Assembly (NCBI GenBank): GCA_001873075.1
Contig: MNYL01000098.1
Location: 1-5,127, forward strand
Length of the DNA: 5,127 bases
Direction of reading: 5' to 3'
From: Fibrobacteres bacterium CG2_30_45_31
GTDB taxonomy: Bacteria > Fibrobacterota > Fibrobacteria > Fibrobacterales > Fibrobacteraceae
The position numbers were made by a program, and so were the translations under genes. Numbering within the stretch: position 1 is the first letter of the stretch; every line of letters starts with the position of its first letter. Below the pieces are notes generated by a model that was given only the letters and a program-made list of their open reading frames with translations, was not told where the DNA came from and did not search any database. Positions 1-5,127 of this stretch are shown piece by piece.

Positions 1-2
1 CG

Positions 3-968
3 CTTGTGGCGAGAGAATTTTTCCATCGCGATAGGCAATATGTCATCGAAGAAGAAAAGATCGTCATCGTCGATGAATCCACAGGAAGAAAAATGCCCAT
101 GCGCTCGTGGAGCGGCGGCTTGCATCAGTTGGTGGAAGCGAAAGAGGGGCTCCCGATGACGCCCGTGAAAGAGACGCAGGCGCGTCTCAGTTTTCAGCGA
201 TTCTTCCGTTTTTATCCGAATTTTTCAGGAATGACAGGAACGGGCAAAGAAGCCGCCGGAGAATTCTGGCACATTTACGGAACTCCGGTCATCGCGATTC
301 CCAATAATCGCAAAAGCAAACGCAAAACGCGGACACTACGCGTATTCCCCGATAAAGAATCTAAAATGAACGCCATTTTACATGAAATCGAAACCGTTCA
401 CAACCAAGGGCGTCCCGTACTTATCGGCACACGCAATGTAGCCATGAGTGAAGAACTCGCGGAACGCCTCGGTGATAAAAATCTTCCCTGCAAAGTAATT
501 AACGCCGTGCGCGAAAAAGAAGAAGCCGCGATCATCGAAAAAGCGGGGCACAAAGGAGCGATTACCGTCGCCACCAACATGGCGGGCCGCGGCACGGATA
601 TTAAAATTTCTCCCGAAGTGCGGGCTCTCGGTGGACTCCATGTCATCGCCACGGAATGCCACCGTTCTTCCCGCATTGACAGGCAGCTTTTTGGACGTTG
701 CGCACGCCAAGGGGACCCGGGAAGCGCTGTCCCCTTTACGAGTCTCGAAGACGAGCTCCTCACGCGAAACCTCCCCAGACCGATACTTCGGTTATTAAAA
801 TTCCTAATGAAAACCATCCCAGGAAGCACATTCGTTGCAGGCCGGGGAGCCGTTCATCTCGCCCAGTACATCGCTCACCGCAAGGATTTCCAAAGCCGAC
901 TCTCCGTCCAGAAAACGGATACCTGGCTCGACGAATCCCTCTGCTTTGCCAATGAGGATATTCAATGA
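3..968 (+). CDS. SecA-like accessory ATPase, C-terminal part (5' end off window)
   Basis: This is a SecA-family DEAD-like ATPase missing its N-terminal part. The frame is open to the left edge, and Leu-Val-Ala-Arg before the first possible GTG (position 6) continues the SecA alignment, so that GTG is not the start. Counting from it, visible SecA motifs are VDESTGR (22-28), WSGGLHQ and EAKEG (35-48), GMTGTG (75-80), RPVLIGT (136-142), ATNMAGRGTDI (189-199), GGLHVIATE (209-217) and helicase motif VI QxxGRxxR followed by QGDPG (227-239). These cover the end of the preprotein cross-linking region and all of nucleotide-binding fold 2. Both arginines of motif VI are kept, so ATP hydrolysis is likely. 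Only about 70 residues follow: a basic helix, then a piece like the start of the SecA scaffold helix. The helical wing domain, two-helix finger and zinc-binding tail are absent, so this is not housekeeping SecA. It overlaps the tolC-like gene by 4 bp. The role in export is inferred. Confidence 0.9.
   Translation, partial: LVAREFFHRDRQYVIEEEKIVIVDESTGRKMPMRSWSGGLHQLVEAKEGLPMTPVKETQARLSFQRFFRFYPNFSGMTGTGKEAAGEFWHIYGTPVIAIPNNRKSKRKTRTLRVFPDKESKMNAILHEIETVHNQGRPVLIGTRNVAMSEELAERLGDKNLPCKVINAVREKEEAAIIEKAGHKGAITVATNMAGRGTDIKISPEVRALGGLHVIATECHRSSRIDRQLFGRCARQGDPGSAVPFTSLEDELLTRNLPRPILRLLKFLMKTIPGSTFVAGRGAVHLAQYIAHRKDFQSRLSVQKTDTWLDESLCFANEDIQ
954..958 (+). promoter_or_regulatory. Ribosome binding site of the tolC-like gene
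   Basis: GAGGA lies 6 nt before the ATG at 965, inside the last codons of the SecA-like gene. The strong match and good spacing support this start and, with the ATGA stop/start overlap at 965-968, suggest translational coupling. Confidence 0.75.
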
Positions 969-2692
969 GAGTTCCCTCGAATTCCATTATTTTTGCTACT
1001 GCCCGCAATCGTTTCTTCTGGTGGTCCGCACTTCTTTTGTATGTATTCTCGCCTGCACAGGAAGACTCCGCAACGTCCCTTACAGCAACGAATGATTCGG
1101 CGAGCATCGTCATTGTGCAAGACACAAGCGCTGCACCCGTACTTTTCGCCCCACAGTCCACGCCTGCATCTGAGGAGAAAATTGATTTTGAATCTGCGGA
1201 AAGAAATCTCGCCCGCGAAGTGAAAGCAAGCGCAACACCTCTCGATACTTTGGCAAACCGCGTCAATGATTCCTTGGTCTTGAACCTTGAAGATGCCATG
1301 ACACTACTGGTTCGTTACAACCCCGACATTCAAGAAGCCAAATATGAATGGATATCGCGGAGCGAAATGGCTACCGCCGCTTACGGTGATTTTGAGCCGC
1401 AACTTGTGGGACGCCTCAACAAAGAAGAAGGGGAAAGGCCGGGGGCGCGTTTTGCAGAAACCAAAGATGAATACAAATTAGGCGTTGAAGGGAAACTCCC
1501 CACAGGGACCGAGTATAATGTCGGATTTAACCAGGTGACCTATCAGCATAGCGATTACACCTCTGAAATTTACTTTGGTGCAGAACTTAAGCAGCCTATT
1601 CTTCGCGGATTCTGGTACTGGGCTCCGCTCAACAACGTGCAGCAGGCACACCAGGAAGAAATGAGCGCCTTTCATCAATATCGGAAAATACTCACAGAAA
1701 TCATCGAAAAAGTGTCCACCGCTTACTGGGATTACTATTACGCCCTGCAAGTGCTGCACTTTGAAACAGAATCGGTGAATGTTGCAAAGTCTATTTTTGT
1801 CGATGGTCAAAAAAGGTTACAACAAGGGAAGCTTTCCGCAATTGATCTTCGCAAAGCCATTGCAGAATTCTCGGTACGTCAATCGAGACAACTCGAAGCC
1901 CTCGGAGCCGCGCGCGATGCACGCAGTAAGCTTTTACTGCTTCTCAGCGCGCCCGAACTTCTCAAAAATGAAAAGATTCTCACAGTCAATCCCTCCTTAG
2001 CGATTGACTCCATTTGGCGTCCGGATTCCGTCGCCCTGATAGATACACTTCAAAAAATTCACCCGGAATACCTCCAGCAGAAAGCGGAACTCGAACGCAG
2101 ACAGCGTATCGTTGATTATCACAAAAGCGAAATCCTGCCTGTATTCAATCTTGTGGGTGCCTACGGCATACGCTCCCGCGATGATAATGCCGATGCCGCC
2201 GTCGCCAGATTTCGTTCGGAATCCCGCCGGGACCGCGTCCTCTCTGGAGGATTCGAGATTGAGGTTCCTTTATTTGCAAACCTCAAAGAAAGACACCTCG
2301 CCTCAGCAGAAGCCGCCAATGTGCGCTCGGCAGAGGTGCGTCTCGGACTTATCGTCAATAAACTCATTGAAGATAATATGATTTTACGGCAACGCGCTGT
2401 GGAAATTATTGAACAAACTAGCTACGAACATACGGCGGTAGAATATCATGAGCAAGAACTTGTCGAAGAAATGAAAAAGCTCAATATGGGAAAAAGCAAC
2501 TACCACGTTATTTTCGACATGGAAGAAGATCTGCGTGAGGCGCAGAAAAAGGAAATAGAAGTGGTGCGCTTAACACATATCATCCAGATTCAACTGGAAA
2601 AAGCCTTGGGCACCTTGCTGTTGCGCAATAAACTGGAACTCTGGAAGGATAATGAAATCTACCTCAGAGACGATTTGGTAGCAACGGAGTAA
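965..2692 (+). CDS. TolC-family outer membrane factor
   Basis: This 575-residue protein is an outer-membrane efflux protein (OEP/TolC family), expected to trimerise into an outer-membrane beta-barrel with a long periplasmic helical tunnel. The N-terminus has Arg residues at 14 and 16, a hydrophobic core at about 17-29 and a probable signal peptidase site near Ala31. A polar, low-complexity stretch (about 32-100) precedes the first OEP repeat, which opens with LNLEDAMTLLVRYNPDI (106-122). Family signatures are KQPILRGFWYW (209-219), just before the first helical hairpin, and GGFEIEVPLF (428-437), the equivalent strand of the second repeat, followed by Ala/Glu-rich helices to about 555. Two repeats of roughly 220 residues fit the family. 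The ATG overlaps the stop of the SecA-like gene and has its own GAGGA. The polar N-terminal extension is longer than usual. The family call is firm; the transported substrate is unknown. Confidence 0.92.
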   Translation: MRVPSNSIIFATARNRFFWWSALLLYVFSPAQEDSATSLTATNDSASIVIVQDTSAAPVLFAPQSTPASEEKIDFESAERNLAREVKASATPLDTLANRVNDSLVLNLEDAMTLLVRYNPDIQEAKYEWISRSEMATAAYGDFEPQLVGRLNKEEGERPGARFAETKDEYKLGVEGKLPTGTEYNVGFNQVTYQHSDYTSEIYFGAELKQPILRGFWYWAPLNNVQQAHQEEMSAFHQYRKILTEIIEKVSTAYWDYYYALQVLHFETESVNVAKSIFVDGQKRLQQGKLSAIDLRKAIAEFSVRQSRQLEALGAARDARSKLLLLLSAPELLKNEKILTVNPSLAIDSIWRPDSVALIDTLQKIHPEYLQQKAELERRQRIVDYHKSEILPVFNLVGAYGIRSRDDNADAAVARFRSESRRDRVLSGGFEIEVPLFANLKERHLASAEAANVRSAEVRLGLIVNKLIEDNMILRQRAVEIIEQTSYEHTAVEYHEQELVEEMKKLNMGKSNYHVIFDMEEDLREAQKKEIEVVRLTHIIQIQLEKALGTLLLRNKLELWKDNEIYLRDDLVATE

Positions 2693-2700
2693 GTTTTACT
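2688..2700. other. Convergent gene junction with a short inverted repeat over both stops
   Basis: AGTAA-GTT-TTACT is a perfect 5-bp inverted repeat with a 3-nt loop. It contains the TAA of the tolC-like gene (2690-2692) and the TAA of the adaptor gene (2698-2696 on the minus strand). The stem is short and AT-rich with no following T-run, so it is not called a terminator. Two facing TAA codons produce most of this symmetry by themselves. Confidence 0.5.
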
Positions 2701-3499
2701 TGAGACGCACTTTTCCGGTCACACCCGGTTCAATAGCACCATCAGTATTGTCAAAGATGATTTTCACAGTGCGCAAAAGACTTGATTTATCCACCAGAGG
2801 GGAAATAAATTCGACACGTCCTTTTTTGTAGCGAGACATTTTAGCGCCATCCAACTGCAGATTCACCGTTGCCCCCGTTTTCAGGGAGCGAGCTTCCGGG
2901 GCATAGATATAACTGGTCATACGGCAAAAACGAACGTCTGCAATTTCAACCAACGGTTCCAATGCTTCAATGCTTTCAGACGTATTCTTGGTAATCTTCA
3001 CAATTTCGCCATCAAAAGGAGCGCGAAGAATTCGTTTTTCCAATTGAACCACAGCCATCTGGTATTCCAGCTTTTCTTTTTCTTCGGTCATCTGAATTTT
3101 TTCAAATTCCGCCTTGGCAAGTTTATAATCCAGTTCTTTTTTCCAAACTTCTTCTTCGCTCACAGAATTTGAGGTTTCGAATAATTTTTTCGTAGCAAAG
3201 TAATCTTTTTTGTAAGTGTCCATTTTTGCTTGGGCAGAAACCAGATCCGCCTGATTTTCTGCAATCAGATGCGTCATCTGCACCTGAATTTGTTCTTCCT
3301 CTTTGTTCAGCGTCAAAATAACCATCCCTTTTCTGACAAAAGCACCTTCTGACACCATAATAGAATCCACGCGACCGGGAACCGTCATGCCAATAACCGC
3401 CTGAGCGATAGGCTCCGTGACACCATCAAAAGAACGCGCCCCGGCAAATGACACAAAAAAAGCAAGGAATGAAGCACCCCAAAAGAAACGCAAATTCAT
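2696..3499 (-). CDS. Periplasmic adaptor (membrane fusion protein), RND/HlyD type, short form
   Basis: This 267-residue protein has the layout of a periplasmic adaptor linking an inner-membrane partner to a TolC channel. A Sec signal peptide (1-21, Phe-rich core, ending AGA) replaces a membrane anchor. The first half of a biotinyl-lipoyl domain is at about 40-65 (GRVDSIMVSEGAFVRKGMVI). A charged coiled-coil hairpin follows, with helices at about 66-108 and 114-155 and a turn around TSNSVSEEE (109-117), which resembles the TolC-docking tip of AcrA-like adaptors. The second lipoyl half starts at ILRAPFDGEIVKI (157-169), then a beta-barrel domain ends with EPGVTGKVRLK. It is shorter than the usual 350-400 residues and lacks the C-terminal membrane-proximal domain. 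There is no N-terminal Cys lipidation site. The ATG shares one base with the stop of the Ig-repeat gene (TAATG). The nearest Shine-Dalgarno-like AAGGA (3518-3514) is 14 nt away, so re-initiation is likely. It probably works with the TolC-like protein encoded convergently. Confidence 0.88.
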   Translation of the reverse strand: MNLRFFWGASFLAFFVSFAGARSFDGVTEPIAQAVIGMTVPGRVDSIMVSEGAFVRKGMVILTLNKEEEQIQVQMTHLIAENQADLVSAQAKMDTYKKDYFATKKLFETSNSVSEEEVWKKELDYKLAKAEFEKIQMTEEKEKLEYQMAVVQLEKRILRAPFDGEIVKITKNTSESIEALEPLVEIADVRFCRMTSYIYAPEARSLKTGATVNLQLDGAKMSRYKKGRVEFISPLVDKSSLLRTVKIIFDNTDGAIEPGVTGKVRLK

Positions 3500-5127
3500 T
3501 ATTGAGCCGTGAATCCTTCTTTAAGGAGATAGTAAGAAGTGGAACTGGTCCCCGAATAAGTACCGCCCAGTTCATCAATGGCTGCCGCATCGCGGATTCC
3601 AGACGCAGGAACATCCATAAGCCGGAGCCAATATTCATCACCAGACACCAGTGCGGTACTGGGTTTCAGCAGAATACTTTTCCCATCCAAAGAGAATTTT
3701 ATAGTCGCAGTGACCGTCTTACCGGAATCATTTTCCAGCACCACAAAATCCGTTAAAGCCCGCGTTTTCATGTAGGTCGTATCTAATGTACGATTAAAGG
3801 TAACGATCAATGTCGTATCTTTGGGAAAATCATCGCGCGGAGTCTCTGTGGAAACCACTTCATAAAGATTCGAATGATTCTTCACGATATTCGTATTCAC
3901 AGGGCAGAGTCCGACCTCCGTATAAAGGAAAATCGCCTCTGAACTCAATGTCAGCCTCTGGGCAATTTCGCCCCGGACCGTTTTAAGATCAAAAGTCACC
4001 GAAGAGACCGCGAGCGCAGATGTGGCAAGAGAATTGCCCGGAGCCGCGCCAAAATTCGCTGTCGGGAGCGGTGTCACATTCTTGAGAGTCGCCACCGTGC
4101 GGGTTTTATTCCACTTCACCGTAGTCTGAATCTCATTTCCGTTGACATCGCTCATATTCACATGGAATGGTACTGTGCTTGAAGCACTGGTATCAATAGC
4201 TTCGGAGAAGGACACCACCAGACTATCTCCCAGCGATTTGAAAACGCGGTAAGTGCCATTTTTGCGATTGTCCACCGAAATAACACTCACCTGATACGCC
4301 GTTTGCCACTGGACGCCGAGAACATTGTAAACAACTCTGCCATCCGGAGTTCTGACATCAAAATCCAAACCATAGAGCAGATTGGGAGTCAGACTGACAC
4401 TGGGTACAAAAACAATGGTATCACCGCGAAGAGAAAGATCCTTTCTCTGAATTCCTGTCGGGAGCGTGGTGGACGTATCCAAAGCACTGAAACCCACAAT
4501 AGAATCGAGAGGCTCGCTGGAAACAATGTAAATCGTATCCTGCGTTTTCAGATCCTCACGCATCTCTCCCTGGAGATCCAGCGTATTGGTCCACTCGACA
4601 CTAAAGGACTGTGGCGCGAATTTAGAATAGACTTCTACATTCGAAGCGACCAAACCACTCGCAGAGACCACGGTCACATTAAACCCGATCGTATCCCCGG
4701 AAACCACAGCCACTCTTTGATCCGGACGCACAAAAAGCGTATCCTTGTGAATCCAGACTTCCGCATTTTTGGAAACGCCTGCGCCATATAAAGTCGCATC
4801 GGCATCCGAAGCTTCCGCCCATTGCACCAGGCCAACCGCGGAATCCAGAGTTTCCGAAAAACGGATCCAGAGAGTATCATACAAAGCAAATGAAGCCTGA
4901 TATTTGCCGGATGTAGTCCATGTATTCGAAGCGATGGCATAAAGTCCCTTCGCTGTTTCAAAAGAAGCGGTACTATCTAACAAAACATGAATCCGTTCAC
5001 GGGTCTTTTTGGTATAACCGTAAATATCAACACTAAAAGTTCTTTCGGCGGGCAAATTCAGATCATGCCTAAGGAACAATGTATCACCGCTGATCACGGG
5101 TGTGACAAGAAATGTCGTATCTTTATA
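3499..5127 (-). CDS. Tandem Ig-like repeat (SbsA/Big_5-type) probable surface protein, C-terminal part (5' end off window)
   Basis: This frame is open to the right edge. Ten codons (Tyr-Lys-Asp-Thr-Thr...) precede the first possible GTG at 5097 and continue the repeat pattern, so the real start is off window. Counting from that GTG, 532 residues remain, rich in Thr, Ser, Val and Asp with a single Cys (398) and no membrane helix. Four beta-rich modules are visible. Each opens with a line such as DTLWIRFSETLDS (74-86), DTIYIVSSEPLDS (187-199), DSLVVSFSEAIDT (291-303) or DTTLIVTFNRTLDT (427-440). Most have a second strand pair such as KDTLFVRP (118-125), GDTIVFVP (225-232) or KSILLKPS (473-480). 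This resembles bacterial Ig-like SbsA/Big_5 modules of extracellular proteins. The last 30 residues show no LPXTG-like, autotransporter or T9SS-like sorting sequence. The gene is probably co-transcribed with the adaptor gene. It may be an adhesin, envelope scaffold or export cargo; no specific function is recognised. Confidence 0.8.
   Translation of the reverse strand, partial: YKDTTFLVTPVISGDTLFLRHDLNLPAERTFSVDIYGYTKKTRERIHVLLDSTASFETAKGLYAIASNTWTTSGKYQASFALYDTLWIRFSETLDSAVGLVQWAEASDADATLYGAGVSKNAEVWIHKDTLFVRPDQRVAVVSGDTIGFNVTVVSASGLVASNVEVYSKFAPQSFSVEWTNTLDLQGEMREDLKTQDTIYIVSSEPLDSIVGFSALDTSTTLPTGIQRKDLSLRGDTIVFVPSVSLTPNLLYGLDFDVRTPDGRVVYNVLGVQWQTAYQVSVISVDNRKNGTYRVFKSLGDSLVVSFSEAIDTSASSTVPFHVNMSDVNGNEIQTTVKWNKTRTVATLKNVTPLPTANFGAAPGNSLATSALAVSSVTFDLKTVRGEIAQRLTLSSEAIFLYTEVGLCPVNTNIVKNHSNLYEVVSTETPRDDFPKDTTLIVTFNRTLDTTYMKTRALTDFVVLENDSGKTVTATIKFSLDGKSILLKPSTALVSGDEYWLRLMDVPASGIRDAAAIDELGGTYSGTSSTSYYLLKEGFTAQ
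3809..3822 (-). repeat. 14-nt exact repeat, copy 1
   Basis: AATGTCGTATCTTT (+ strand) matches 5111-5124 exactly and encodes Lys-Asp-Thr-Thr in the same frame in the Ig-repeat protein. It is short and may be a chance result of reused strand motifs and codons. Confidence 0.45.
5111..5124 (-). repeat. 14-nt exact repeat, copy 2
   Basis: This is the second copy of the 14-mer at 3809-3822. Here it encodes the Lys-Asp-Thr-Thr of the partial module at the window edge. In both places a hydrophobic pair and Val-Thr follow (LIVT and FLVT). Confidence 0.45.

Larger units (their letters stand above)
3592..5127 (-). repeat. Array of about 4.5 diverged Ig-like modules
   Basis: The module-opening consensus D-[TS]-hydrophobic stretch-[FS]-[SN]-x-x-[LI]-D-[ST] lies at 4878-4840, 4539-4501, 4227-4189 and 3819-3778, spaced 113, 104 and 136 residues apart. 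The downstream GDT/KDT strand recurs at residues 4-9, 118-123, 225-230 and in altered form at 471-477. The stretch at the right edge is therefore the tail of a further module. The third module is the most diverged and has an insertion. The modules are similar at protein level and mostly unalike in DNA, so the duplication is old. Confidence 0.7.

Noticed and set aside
6..8. GTG as a start codon for the SecA-like gene
   Set aside because: The frame is open to the left edge, and the residues on both sides of this GTG follow the SecA pattern, so it is an internal Val codon.
3..968. Housekeeping secA
   Set aside because: The helical wing domain, two-helix finger and zinc-binding C-terminus are missing, motif flanks are changed, and the gene is coupled to a tolC-like gene.
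760..1299. 179-codon open frame on the minus strand across the SecA-like/tolC-like junction
   Set aside because: It is antisense to two well-supported genes, its protein has no recognisable domain, and its composition is that of reverse-strand readthrough.
2712..2731. CCGG-TCACAC-CCGG hairpin near the end of the adaptor gene as a terminator
   Set aside because: The stem is only 4 bp, lies inside codons for Pro-Gly-Val-Thr-Gly, and is not followed by a T-run on either strand.
3499..3590. C-terminal T9SS or anchoring signal in the Ig-repeat protein
   Set aside because: The last 30 residues are Ser/Thr/Tyr/Gly-rich and end in KEGFTAQ. I saw no conserved sorting motif or hydrophobic anchor with a basic tail.
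4303..4791. 162-codon open frame on the plus strand inside the Ig-repeat gene
   Set aside because: It is a shadow of the minus-strand coding sequence. Its translation is rich in Arg, Asn, Ile and His, with no domain or credible ribosome binding site.
5095..5097. GTG as the start of the Ig-repeat gene
   Set aside because: The upstream codons are open and continue the repeat (Lys-Asp-Thr-Thr...), and no signal peptide follows, so this is an internal Val codon.

Overview
The window is dense coding DNA of moderate GC, with no RNA gene, mobile element or CRISPR array. A TolC-type outer-membrane factor and an RND/HlyD-type periplasmic adaptor with a Sec signal peptide point to a diderm (Gram-negative) bacterium. 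The SecA-like paralogue and the tandem Ig-like (SbsA/Big_5-type) surface protein loosely suggest a Fibrobacterota, FCB or PVC-type lineage. That is inference from style only; no marker gene is present.

There are two convergent units. On the + strand, the 3' part of a SecA-like ATPase gene (entering from the left edge, ending at 968) overlaps the start of a tolC-family gene (965-2692) by 4 bp (ATGA). On the - strand, the 3' part of a gene for a large Ig-repeat protein (entering from the right edge, ending at 3499) overlaps the start of a gene for a short periplasmic adaptor (3499-2696) by 1 bp (TAATG). The two units meet with only 3 bp between their stop codons (2693-2695). There is no non-coding stretch over 3 bp, so promoters must lie outside the window or inside genes.

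Taken together: an ATPase of the SecA family that keeps the nucleotide-binding folds but stops where the helical wing domain, two-helix finger and C-terminal linker would follow; an outer-membrane channel; a periplasmic adaptor; and a probable exported repeat protein. No ABC, RND or MFS inner-membrane pump is visible. The parts look like a dedicated trans-envelope export or efflux device built around a SecA-like protein instead of a classical pump, with the Ig-repeat protein as a possible cargo or surface partner. The functional link is inference from gene order and gene overlaps.
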